Shown here: positions 35,037 to 43,822 of the stretch, piece after piece | Position numbering within the stretch: the stretch's first letter is position 1 | Layout: each line of letters opens with the position of its first letter | DNA from: Roseomonas sp. 18066 | Lineage (GTDB): Bacteria; Pseudomonadota; Alphaproteobacteria; Acetobacterales; Acetobacteraceae | DNA: 64,000 nucleotides | Direction: 5' to 3' | Assembly (NCBI RefSeq): GCF_902706185.1 | Contig: NZ_CACSJM010000001.1 | Span: forward strand, 46,126 to 110,125 | Translations under genes and position numbers: made by a program | Notes under the pieces: model-generated | What the model was told of the DNA's origin: nothing | What the model saw: only the letters and a program-made list of their open reading frames with translations | Database searches by the model: none

Positions 35037-35522
35037 ATGAACACCGATGTCTATACCGGCGCGGATGGCGCGATCCTGCTCTCGGCGCCACCTGGCAAGG
35101 AGGGCGAGGCGGCGCAGGCGGTGATCGACGCGCAGCAGCTGACGACGGTCGGTCGTGTCCGCGATGCGCGGGTCGAGGTGCGCAGCGAGATCCGCGCCTA
35201 TCACGAGATCGGCCAACGCTATGCCACGCAGCTGCGCGCCGGCAACGTCACGGTGTCGGGCACCTTTGGCCGTGCCTATCTGAACGGCGCGCTGCTCGGC
35301 CTGCTGCTGGGCGAGGCGTCGGGCACCCGGCCCGCGGCCAACTGGATGCATCCGGCCTTCAACGTGACGCTGCGCATCGCCAATCCGGCGAGCGGCGCCA
35401 GCAACATCCTGACGCTGCACGACGTCAAGCTGAAGAGCTGGGTCTACACCTTGCCGGAGGACGATTTCCTGATGGAGCAGGTCGACTTCCAGGCGCTCTA
35501 CATCACCGTCGCCGAGGGCTGA
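35037..35522 (+). CDS. Inner tail tube protein
   Basis: The 161-residue product directly follows the sheath gene and is rich in beta strands (VTVSGTFGRAYLNGALLGLLLG, FNVTLRIANP, ILTLHDVKLKSWVYTLPEDDF), as expected for the tube that stacks into hexameric rings. The length matches phage and injection-system tube proteins (about 140-170). Only one tube gene is seen. Assignment rests on position, size and strand pattern. Confidence 0.82.
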   Translation: MNTDVYTGADGAILLSAPPGKEGEAAQAVIDAQQLTTVGRVRDARVEVRSEIRAYHEIGQRYATQLRAGNVTVSGTFGRAYLNGALLGLLLGEASGTRPAANWMHPAFNVTLRIANPASGASNILTLHDVKLKSWVYTLPEDDFLMEQVDFQALYITVAEG

Positions 35523-35525
35523 GCG

Positions 35526-35978
35526 GTGTTGAGCGCGGAGGATCTGCTGGCCGGTGGCGCGCTGCTGCATGCGGTGACGCTGCCGGAGCGGCTGCTGCCC
35601 GGTCGCGCGGAAGCCGATCGGGTCGTGCAGCTGCGCGCCCTGACGGTGCGTGATCTGAAGCTGATCTCCCGCGCCTCGCGCGACAATGAGGAGCTGGCGG
35701 CCGCCTTGATGCTGCGCCAGGCGATGGTCGAGCCGAGCCTGACCCTGGAGCAGGTGAATGCCTTGCCGGCCGGGCTGATGCAGATCCTGCTGCGCGAGGT
35801 CAACCGCATCAGTGGCATCAGCGCGACGGAGGAGGAGGTGCTGGAGGCGCTGCAGGACCCCCTGGCCCGCGCCTCGATCCTGCTGAGCCGTGAGCTGGGC
35901 TGGACTCCCGAGGAGATCGGCCGGCTGACCATGGGCGAGGTCATGCTGCATGTCGCGGCCCTGCGCGGTGGAGCCTGA
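35526..35978 (+). CDS. Tail assembly chaperone-like protein
   Basis: The 150-residue, mostly helical product contains LTVRDLKLISRASRDNEEL and LMQILLREVNRISGIS and ends in LGWTPEEIGRLTMGEVMLHV, a pattern seen in tail assembly chaperones and small proteins between tube and tape-measure genes. It starts with GTG three bases after the tube stop. The next gene begins one base after its stop in the +1 frame, with the downstream frame open back to 35950, so a programmed frameshift product is conceivable but unproven. Confidence 0.65.
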   Translation: MLSAEDLLAGGALLHAVTLPERLLPGRAEADRVVQLRALTVRDLKLISRASRDNEELAAALMLRQAMVEPSLTLEQVNALPAGLMQILLREVNRISGISATEEEVLEALQDPLARASILLSRELGWTPEEIGRLTMGEVMLHVAALRGGA

Positions 35979-35979
35979 C

Positions 35980-36960
35980 ATGCGCGACGCCATTCCCGCC
36001 GAGCTGCGCCAGGCGATGGCCCTGGCGCGTCGCATCGCCCGGCCTTCCACGGGGCTGCTGCATGCGTTGCATCGGGCCGATGGCGGGTTGGACTTCGCGG
36101 GACTGCCGGAAGAGCTGGTGCGCCAGCAGGACTTCCAGGTGCTGGCATCGTTGCTGGCACGGGGGCCGGCGACGGGGCTGGTCCCCGCCGGCGCGCCGAG
36201 GAAGGTGAAGCTGCCGGCATCCCGCGCGGCCTTGTCCGGGCCGCCAGCACCGTCGATGGAGCAGGCGGTGCAGAACCGGCGCCCTGCCTTGGTCCGTCAC
36301 GATGAGGCGCCGTCGCCGCGTGGCGCGCCGATGCCCGCCGCGGCGGGCGGGGGGCGCGGCGATGTCCGTGATCCTGAGCGCGGCGCAGGCGTTCCCATGG
36401 TGGCGCGACACGGTGCCGCTGGTGATCCTGCTGTTGAGAGAAGCAGCGATCGAAATCATCCGGCAGCTGTGCCGACTCTACGGCCCCTTCTGCAGAAGGC
36501 AGCGGATGGCCATCCCCGGCTTTCGGCGAGATCACAAATCGCCGACCTGGCCGAGCGTCGAATGGCTTCTCGCCGGCAGCGCGGTCCGGATGATGGTCCG
36601 CCCCGTGCGACGCCTGGCTTTGACGCGCAGCGGAACGGGACCAGCGACGCGACTGCCTCCGAAGAGATCGATGCCGGCGCGCAAGCGCGCCGGCAGCCCG
36701 AGGCGATGGTGGACAGTCGGGTTGCGCGCGCCGCGCTGCATTCCGTCAAAGATGCAGAGGCATCAGCGGCCGCCGTCTCCAGTCCTTCGGAGGATCGGCG
36801 CCCGTCGCCAGGCCGCGTGGATCGCGCCATGCCCGCCGATATCGCTGCGACCTTTCCAACCGCCTCCCCGCCCGCTGCGCCGTCGCGGCGGTTGAGTCTG
36901 GATGACGACGCCGACTCGCTGCGTGAAGCCGCCTGGCGCCACGGAGTGTCGCTGACATGA
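35980..36960 (+). CDS. Disordered linker protein of the contractile operon
   Basis: The 326-residue product is rich in Ala, Pro and Arg and of low complexity over residues 75-290, so mostly disordered. A structured N-terminus (PAELRQAMALARRIARPSTGLLHALHR) and a conserved-looking C-terminus (SLREAAWRHGVSLT) flank it. That C-terminal helix recurs in tail-cluster proteins lying between chaperone and tape-measure genes. Its job is unknown; the position suggests a role in assembling the tape measure. Its stop overlaps the next start as ATGA. Confidence 0.68.
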   Translation: MRDAIPAELRQAMALARRIARPSTGLLHALHRADGGLDFAGLPEELVRQQDFQVLASLLARGPATGLVPAGAPRKVKLPASRAALSGPPAPSMEQAVQNRRPALVRHDEAPSPRGAPMPAAAGGGRGDVRDPERGAGVPMVARHGAAGDPAVERSSDRNHPAAVPTLRPLLQKAADGHPRLSARSQIADLAERRMASRRQRGPDDGPPRATPGFDAQRNGTSDATASEEIDAGAQARRQPEAMVDSRVARAALHSVKDAEASAAAVSSPSEDRRPSPGRVDRAMPADIAATFPTASPPAAPSRRLSLDDDADSLREAAWRHGVSLT

Positions 36961-37553
36961 CCGTCGTTCCGATGCTGGGCGATTGGGAAGTGCCGCGCAT
37001 CGCCATGATGCGCAGCGAGGAAGCCCGGAAATTCGCCGAATTTCCGGTTCCCGGCCGGCGCGGCAGCCTGTTTCAGGACCTCGATGCCGAGGCGGCCGTC
37101 ATCGACATTGCAGGCTCGCTCTACGCCGAAGAGGAGACCGGCGCTTTCATGCAGGCGGCGAGAAGCCGATTCGCTGCGGGCGAGCCGCTGACCTTCGTCG
37201 CCGACATCACCGAGGCGACCGATATCCAGTACGTCCTGATCGAGCATCTGGTGCTGGAGATGCGGGGAGATCGGCCTGGCGAGCTCGGCTATCGGCTGCG
37301 GCTGCGGGAGAGCCCACCGCCGCCGCCGCCGCCCGATCCCTTTGGCGGCATCGCCGGCGATCTGTTGGCCGAGGCCGGTGCCCTGGTCGAGGGCGTGACC
37401 TCGGCGCTCGACGCGCTGGATGCCCTGGCCGATCTTCCCGACTTCTCCGATCCTTCGGCCTTGCTGGGCGGCACGACAGAAGAAGCCGCGGCGGCCATCG
37501 GACGTCTCGGCGAGATCGGTGGCAAGTTGCAAGCTCTCTTCGGCGGCAGCTGA
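36957..37553 (+). CDS. Tail tip/tube-associated protein, gpU- or DNA-circularisation-N-like
   Basis: The 198-residue product has an N-terminal domain (residues 1-115: IAMMRSEEARKFAEFPVPGRRGSLFQDLD, TFVADITEATDIQYVLIEHL) that resembles the N-terminal tube-like domain of phage circularisation or gpU proteins. A proline run PPPPPPP then leads into a helical Ala/Leu-rich tail. It precedes the tape-measure gene by one base. A role joining tube and hub is inferred; the family call is weak. Confidence 0.6.
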   Translation: MTVVPMLGDWEVPRIAMMRSEEARKFAEFPVPGRRGSLFQDLDAEAAVIDIAGSLYAEEETGAFMQAARSRFAAGEPLTFVADITEATDIQYVLIEHLVLEMRGDRPGELGYRLRLRESPPPPPPPDPFGGIAGDLLAEAGALVEGVTSALDALDALADLPDFSDPSALLGGTTEEAAAAIGRLGEIGGKLQALFGGS

Positions 37554-37554
37554 C

Positions 37555-40500
37555 ATGCCGACGCTCATCGACAACCTGTCCGCCAGCCTGGATGCCGCGC
37601 CGCTGCAGCAGAGCCTGGGTGGCGAGATCGCCAAGCTGCAGGCGGCAGCCACGGCGGCGGCGGCGCTGGCTGACGGGAGGTCGAGCGGCGTCACCGACTT
37701 CATCGCGCGCATCGCGGCCTTGTCGCCGCTGCCGCTGCCGATCGACGCCAACTTCGCGGCTGGGATCGGCCGGGCAAAGTCGGCCTTGCCTTCGGATCTT
37801 GGGGCGCTGACCACGGGGGCGGCGGGTGAGCTCGCCGGCTTTGCGAATCTGCTGCAGCAGAAGCTGGCCCCGCTGCTCGACAAGGCGCTCGCGGTGGCAC
37901 GGGCAATCGAGCGGCTTGGCTCGCTCGATCTCCGCTGTCCACCGCTGGAGCCCGCGGCGGCGGTGCCGTCCTCTGCGACCAGCCAACGTCTCGCGCAGGT
38001 ATCGGCGCAGCTGGCAACCGCCGAGACGCTGCTGCAGGCCCTCCCCACGCCATTGACCGCGGGATCGCTTCTGGAGCGCCTGCTGGGCGCCGCGCAGCCC
38101 GACGAACGAAGCCGGAACTTTGCCGCTGGCATCCCCGTTCTCGACGATGTGCTGCAGCCGCTGCAGACCGCCATCCGCTGGACGGGTCTCGATGCGAATG
38201 GCATGGCGACCCATGTGGCGGGCAGCCTCGATGCGCTGCGCCTGCGTTTGCAGGAGGCCGGTCCGGGCAGGCTGGACGCGCTCTTCACACCCTTGGCGGC
38301 GCTGGTCCCGGCGCTGCAGGCCGATGCTGTGCAGGCCTTCGCCGAAGCCTATCTTGCCGCGGGCGCCGCGCTCGCCGCAGCGATCAGCGCAGACGACGCG
38401 GCCGCGGCGTCGACGGCGGCGGCGGCGATGCAGGCTGCGGTTGCCGGGTGGGCAGGCCTGCGCGCCGCGCTCGAGCCTGCTTTCGTGGCGCCACTGCAAC
38501 CGCTGCTGCCGCGCCTCGCCATGGCGCCGCAGGCGATGCTCGACGCCCTGCTGCATCTGGTGGTGCAGCTGGAGCCTTTGGATCTGTCCAGCGCCCTGGC
38601 TGGGCTTCCCGCGCTTCGCCCGGACGACAGCCCCGATGCGGAGGCGCTGGTAGCGATCCTCGCGCCGCTCACCGACCTCGCCGAGGATCTGGCCGAGGCG
38701 CTGGATTTCTCGGCGCTGAGCGGACCTGTCGGCGAGGTGGCGGAGGAGGCGCAGGCCATCGCCGATGCTGTCAGCGCCGCCCTGTCGCGGCTGGCGATCG
38801 ATACACGGGCCGCTTTCGCCGCCGTGGAGCAGGCGGTTGCCGCGGTCGGCCTGGCGGCGCTCGAGTCCCGGCTTCAGGACGGCATCGTGCAGACCGGCAC
38901 GGCCCTGCGCCAGGGCATCGGTGATGCCTTCGCGCCGATGCGGCAGGGATTGACCGCGGCGGTCGACGGGCTTGAACAGGCATTGGCGCTGCTCGACGCG
39001 ACGGCGATCACCGCGGCGCTGCAGCAGGTGGTCGACAGCATCGCCGGTGTTCTGCAGGACCCGGCCTTGGGGGGCGCGATCCTGGAGCTGCGCGCGACGC
39101 TCGAGGAAGTTGCGGCGCTGCTCGCCAATCTCTCCTTCGCGCCGGTCACTGACGAGGTCGTGGCCCTGATCGAGGCCATGACCAAGGGCCTGCGGGCGCT
39201 GCAATCGACGCCGCTGAACGGGGCCATCAGCGGCATGCTCGAGGCCGCGATGGAAGTGCTGCCAGCGGATCTGGAGCCGGTGACCGACCCGCTGATCGAC
39301 GACTTCGCCGAGCTGGTCGAGGAAGGGCCGATCGTCATCCTGATGGCGGTGCGCGACAAGCCGCGCGAGGTTCTCGACCAGATCCGCAGCTTCGAGCCGG
39401 GCCGCCTGATCGGCGATACCCTGGGCGCGCCGTATCAAGAGATGCTGCAGAAGTTGGAGGGTTTCGTTCCCAGCGATCTTCTCGAAGGCGTCGAGGAAGA
39501 GCTTGATCGGCAGAAGCGCCGGCTGCAGCAGAGCGTCAAGCCCTCCGAAGCGCTGGCACCGGTGATCACGGCTTTCGATTCGCTGCTGCAGGGTCTCGAC
39601 GGCTTCTCCCCGGATGCTGTTCTGGCGCCGATGGAAGAAGCGGTGGAGCAGGCGATCCAGGATGCCATCGCCGCGGCGCCGATCGATGCGGCCATGGCGG
39701 AGCTCAACGGCGTCTTCGCCACGATCCAGGCGGTGCAGAACATGTTGGCCTCGGCCGCGTCCTGCATGATGCAAGCCATCGCCGCGGTGACGGCGCTGAC
39801 CGATTCGAATGCGCAGCTCGTGGCTTGGCGTGACGCTGCCTTGCAGCGCTTCGATGCCATCCCAGCCGGCGGCGTGGTCGATCAGGCCTTGGAGGATCTG
39901 CGATCGGCGCTGCAGGCGACGCGACATGCCGATCTGCTGGGGCAATATGATGCCCTGGCGGCGCCGGTTGCCGCGGCGCTTGCGCCCTTGGATCCGGGGG
40001 CGCGGCTGGCTGCGCTGGTGGGACTGCAGCAGCGGCTTCGCCCTTTGGTGGCAGGCTTGTCGCCCGGTGCTTTGCGCAACGCGGTGCAGGCGGCGCTGGC
40101 CGCCTTCGATCCGCTCGATCCGGCGCAGACCGGGGCCTTGCGCATCGCGGCGCAGCTGGCATCGGCGCTGGAGTCCGGCAAGGCGGCCTTGCGAAGCCTT
40201 CAGTCGCCGTGGGACAGCTTGCTGCACGGGGACGAGGGTGGGTTGACCTCGGTCGCGGCAGCAGCAGCAGATCGCGCTGCGCTGCGGACCGAATTGGCGG
40301 AGGGTCTCGATGCGGCATTGGCGCCGCTGCGGCCTCTCTTATCGCGACTGGCGGCGGCCCTGGCGCCGCTGCAGGGCCTGACCCAGGTTCTGGCGACGTT
40401 GCAGCAGAAGTTGCAAGTGGGGATCGGCGATCTGGTGACGGGGCCGGCCTCGTTCCAGGCGATAGCGCAGGCGGTGCAGCAGGTCGTCGACACGCTGCGC

Positions 40501-40950
40501 GGCATCGATCTGGGTTTTCTGCGGGAAGCGCTGGAGGATACCTTCCGCACGGTGCGCGGGCAGATCGCGGCGCTCAGTCCGAAGCCGCTCGGCATCGCGC
40601 TGGACCACGAGTTCGCGGCCATGCTGGAAACCATCAGCCTGGACACCATCCTGCCATCGGCCGAGATCGATGCGATCGACGATGCCTATGCCAGCATGGT
40701 CGCGCAGCTGCGCGCCCTGGACCCGCAGAAGCTGGTGGCCGACCTGATCCAACCCGTCTTCGACGAGACCATCCTGCCCATGGTCGAAGCGCTCGACCTG
40801 ACGCCGGTCATCGACTCGCTGATCGCCTCGATGCAGGGGCTGGATGACGCGCTGCGCGACGAGCTCGGCAAGGTCAACACGGCGTATAAGGCGCTGTGGG
40901 CAGCACGGCCTTCGGCCGATGCCGCCGGCGCCGGGCTGGCGGTGGGATAG
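37555..40950 (+). CDS. Tape-measure-like protein
   Basis: The 1131-residue product is almost wholly predicted helix, rich in Ala, Leu and Gln, with heptad-like patterns throughout (for example LQAVSAQLATAETLLQAL-type stretches) and no recognisable enzyme motif. Size, composition and place between tube and hub genes fit the tape measure that sets tube length. If each residue spans about 0.15 nm as in phage helices, the tube would be about 170 nm (inference). There is no clear transmembrane segment. Its stop is four bases before the next start. Confidence 0.8.
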   Translation: MPTLIDNLSASLDAAPLQQSLGGEIAKLQAAATAAAALADGRSSGVTDFIARIAALSPLPLPIDANFAAGIGRAKSALPSDLGALTTGAAGELAGFANLLQQKLAPLLDKALAVARAIERLGSLDLRCPPLEPAAAVPSSATSQRLAQVSAQLATAETLLQALPTPLTAGSLLERLLGAAQPDERSRNFAAGIPVLDDVLQPLQTAIRWTGLDANGMATHVAGSLDALRLRLQEAGPGRLDALFTPLAALVPALQADAVQAFAEAYLAAGAALAAAISADDAAAASTAAAAMQAAVAGWAGLRAALEPAFVAPLQPLLPRLAMAPQAMLDALLHLVVQLEPLDLSSALAGLPALRPDDSPDAEALVAILAPLTDLAEDLAEALDFSALSGPVGEVAEEAQAIADAVSAALSRLAIDTRAAFAAVEQAVAAVGLAALESRLQDGIVQTGTALRQGIGDAFAPMRQGLTAAVDGLEQALALLDATAITAALQQVVDSIAGVLQDPALGGAILELRATLEEVAALLANLSFAPVTDEVVALIEAMTKGLRALQSTPLNGAISGMLEAAMEVLPADLEPVTDPLIDDFAELVEEGPIVILMAVRDKPREVLDQIRSFEPGRLIGDTLGAPYQEMLQKLEGFVPSDLLEGVEEELDRQKRRLQQSVKPSEALAPVITAFDSLLQGLDGFSPDAVLAPMEEAVEQAIQDAIAAAPIDAAMAELNGVFATIQAVQNMLASAASCMMQAIAAVTALTDSNAQLVAWRDAALQRFDAIPAGGVVDQALEDLRSALQATRHADLLGQYDALAAPVAAALAPLDPGARLAALVGLQQRLRPLVAGLSPGALRNAVQAALAAFDPLDPAQTGALRIAAQLASALESGKAALRSLQSPWDSLLHGDEGGLTSVAAAAADRAALRTELAEGLDAALAPLRPLLSRLAAALAPLQGLTQVLATLQQKLQVGIGDLVTGPASFQAIAQAVQQVVDTLRGIDLGFLREALEDTFRTVRGQIAALSPKPLGIALDHEFAAMLETISLDTILPSAEIDAIDDAYASMVAQLRALDPQKLVADLIQPVFDETILPMVEALDLTPVIDSLIASMQGLDDALRDELGKVNTAYKALWAARPSADAAGAGLAVG

Positions 40951-40954
40951 CGCC

Positions 40955-43822
40955 ATGGCCCTGCGCAACGCCCTGCTGCAGCCGCAGAACTTCGGACGCC
41001 CCGCAGCCGATGCCGAGGCCGCGCTGGCCGATGACCTGCTGCGGCTGGCTGCCCTGCTGGTGGAGGATGCGGCGCGGGGCGGTTCGCTCGCGGCGCTTCT
41101 GCGGGAGGCGCTTCAATCCCTGGCACCGCAGCTGCAGCAGGCCTTGGAACCGCGGCTGTCGGCCGCCGGATCGCGTGCCACCACGCTGATCGCGCCGCTG
41201 CGTGCCTGGATCGACCGCATGACCGGCGCGGTCGCGGCGATGGAGGCTGATCCGGCCGCCATCACCGGGCTGATCCGCCAGGTGCTGCGCGATCTGCGTG
41301 CCTTGACCGACAGCCTGACGCTGCCGAAGCTGCGCACGATCGTCGGCGAGATCCGCGCGCTGGTCGAGGAGGATCTGCAGCTCGGTCCCGACCGCTTGCT
41401 TCAGCTGATTGGCGCCTTACTCGACGCGGCGCTGGCGCGGCTGGCCGCGCCGATGGCCGGCAGCACGCCCGAGCAGCGGCGGCGGCAGAGGCTGATGGCG
41501 GCGGTACTGACGCGGCTGCGGCTGCGGTTGAACACTGTCGTCCTGCCGCCACTGGATCTCGAGCCCTTGGCGCGCTTGGCGCTTGACCGGCTGTCGCGTT
41601 CCGGCCTGCAGCAGGCGCTGGCGCAGCTGGAATGCGCCCTGGATGCGATGGAGGCGGCGACAGAGGTGACGGATGCCGTCATCGCCGTGCTGCGCCCAAC
41701 GCCGCAGCCGGTCGGCGCCGGCGTGGTGCCGCTGCAGGACAGCGCCAACTATGCCTGGTATGCCAGCTGGCTGCTGGCCGACCAGGACCTGCCGCTCTAT
41801 GGCCTGGGCGATGTGAAAGATGCCGGTCGCCTGCTGGCGCTCCTGCAGGCGCCGACGACCGAGCTGGCACGCGCCCTGCGGGCTGCGCTCGATCCGGCGC
41901 TGCTGCCGCCGCTCGATGCCGCCGGTGCGGCGGCTGCGTCGGATCGTGCCACGCAGCTCCTGGCCCTGGCCGCGGTCAACCAGGCAATGCAGACCATCGT
42001 TCTGCTCGACAGGCGCGGCCCGCAGGCGGAATTCCCGGTGCTGGAGCCTGGCGTGCTGAGCGAGGAGCTGCGCGACCTGCGCGACAACCATCCCGCCGAT
42101 GGCACGCTGCTGCTGTTCAACCGCAGGGTGCTCGACGTTGCCTTCCCCGCGGTGTTCGAGACGCATTCCAGCGGCGCCGGCGCCTGGCTGGGTCAGAAGA
42201 TCGGCGGCGCGCTGGCCTGGCCCCGGCACCAGGTCTTCGTCAGCGCCGATGGCCGCTTCGTCCTGTGCGACGACATGCCGCTGCTCGCCGGCGCGGACGT
42301 CACCTGGGACCAGGCGCCGATCTTCGGTGCCGCTGTCGCCGGGCGTCTCGGCTTCGCCTGCAAGACGATCTCGCCAAAGGTCTGCGAGATCTTCGCGCAG
42401 ATTCTCGGCACGGGGTCGGAAGCCTTCAAGGCGCTGCGCCACCTGATGCAGATGCAGCCGGGCCACAAGGCGCAGAACGGCATCGCCGGCGGCGTCGAGA
42501 TCGCCGAGGCGCTGCAGCAGATCCTGTTCGGACGCCCGACCGGCGCCTGGCTGCTGGAAGAGGGTTCGGGCGCGCGCGGCTTCGGCCGGTGGCTCGATTC
42601 GGCGATCGGGCCGAAGGGGCTGGGCATCTTCATCGCCTCCTTCCAGGGCAGGCACACGGCGGCGCCCTTCGGCAATGCGCTGAAGTTCTGGCTGACCGTC
42701 GTGCTGACCGACATCGTCCGCGTCGCGGGGCCCGGGCAGATGGCGGCCGCGGGGCGCGACGTCGTGCTCGACATGATCACGCTGATCAATCACGAGGTGC
42801 CGTCGGATGCGACGAAGGAGCCGGCGAACCGGCTGAAGCAGAGCGGCTTCGTCGGCGTCGCCGATCTGCTCTTCGGCATGCTGCTGCAATCGCTCTACCG
42901 CCGCGACGACTATTCCATCCTGTTGTGGAGCCGCGAGGGCGCCGGCGACAACCGGCTCCGTGCCCTTCTCGGCTATTGGGTGCTGGGCTCGGCGCTGGTC
43001 GGCATCGCCGCCGGCAGCAGCGCCACGCTGGTGGCGCAGATCGCGGCGCGGCGCTTCGACTGGGCGCTGTGGCTGGAGACCATCGGCTTCTCGGCGCTGA
43101 AAAGTTTTGGCCTGTTCTGGATCCTGAACTACCTGCTGAAGGAGAACGACACCGATGGCGGCCGCTACCGTCCCGGCGGCGGCAGCTTCCCCGGCTATCC
43201 CAACAAGGAGACGGCCGCGTCGCCCTACCTGCTGCCCTATCCGAAGGACCAGTCGCTCTTCGTCATCCAGGCGAATCTCGGTCTGTTCAGCCACAACTAC
43301 CTGTCCAACGCCAATCTGACCGGCGGGCCCTCGGCGCCGCTGCAGACCTATGCCTATGACTTCGGGCACGACTTCGACGCCGGCATAGCCTGCGCCCGCG
43401 CCGGCAGGGTCTGGTCCTTCGTCGAGAGCATCGCCGACAGCGACGAGAGCGACTGGAACTTCATCATCATCCAGCACGACACGGTCGATGCGGTGCATGA
43501 CGACTTCGGCATCGGCCAGCGCCGCACCTATGCCGTCTATGGCCATCTCTCGACCAACGGCGTGACGCGCGCTTTCGGCGGCACGGCGCCGGGGCAGGAA
43601 TCGCTGGGCGCGGGCCTGGGCGCCGCCGTGACACAGGGCCAGATCATCGCCCTGGCCGGCGACACCGGCATGAGCTTCCACAACCACCTGCACATGCACA
43701 TCGTCGCCGACAACGGCGCCGGCCAGCCCGACACCAGCATCGCCATCCCCTTCGTCTTCCAGGATGTCGAGGGCGACGGCGTGCTGAAAAGCCGCACATG
43801 GTACATGTCGGGGAACGGGTGA
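40955..43822 (+). CDS. Helical protein with hydrophobic segment and C-terminal M23 peptidase domain
   Basis: The 955-residue product has a helical N-terminal third resembling the tape-measure style (residues 1-260), an unassigned middle part, and a hydrophobic stretch at about 673-728 (GYWVLGSALVGIAAGSSATL, FGLFWILNYLL). The C-terminal M23/LytM-like domain starts near 790: YAYDFGHDFDAG (H805, D808), YAVYGHLS (H864) and HNHLHMHIV (H913, H915). The M23 pattern HxxxD is shortened to HxxD here, so metal binding should be checked. It would cut peptidoglycan, perhaps to let the tube cross the wall. Its stop shares one base with the next start. Confidence 0.8.
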   Translation: MALRNALLQPQNFGRPAADAEAALADDLLRLAALLVEDAARGGSLAALLREALQSLAPQLQQALEPRLSAAGSRATTLIAPLRAWIDRMTGAVAAMEADPAAITGLIRQVLRDLRALTDSLTLPKLRTIVGEIRALVEEDLQLGPDRLLQLIGALLDAALARLAAPMAGSTPEQRRRQRLMAAVLTRLRLRLNTVVLPPLDLEPLARLALDRLSRSGLQQALAQLECALDAMEAATEVTDAVIAVLRPTPQPVGAGVVPLQDSANYAWYASWLLADQDLPLYGLGDVKDAGRLLALLQAPTTELARALRAALDPALLPPLDAAGAAAASDRATQLLALAAVNQAMQTIVLLDRRGPQAEFPVLEPGVLSEELRDLRDNHPADGTLLLFNRRVLDVAFPAVFETHSSGAGAWLGQKIGGALAWPRHQVFVSADGRFVLCDDMPLLAGADVTWDQAPIFGAAVAGRLGFACKTISPKVCEIFAQILGTGSEAFKALRHLMQMQPGHKAQNGIAGGVEIAEALQQILFGRPTGAWLLEEGSGARGFGRWLDSAIGPKGLGIFIASFQGRHTAAPFGNALKFWLTVVLTDIVRVAGPGQMAAAGRDVVLDMITLINHEVPSDATKEPANRLKQSGFVGVADLLFGMLLQSLYRRDDYSILLWSREGAGDNRLRALLGYWVLGSALVGIAAGSSATLVAQIAARRFDWALWLETIGFSALKSFGLFWILNYLLKENDTDGGRYRPGGGSFPGYPNKETAASPYLLPYPKDQSLFVIQANLGLFSHNYLSNANLTGGPSAPLQTYAYDFGHDFDAGIACARAGRVWSFVESIADSDESDWNFIIIQHDTVDAVHDDFGIGQRRTYAVYGHLSTNGVTRAFGGTAPGQESLGAGLGAAVTQGQIIALAGDTGMSFHNHLHMHIVADNGAGQPDTSIAIPFVFQDVEGDGVLKSRTWYMSGNG

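Noticed and set aside
37207..40227. 1006-codon open frame opposite the tape-measure gene
   Set aside because: Antisense shadow, rich in Arg and Gln, with no start context or motif; the plus-strand gene fits the operon.
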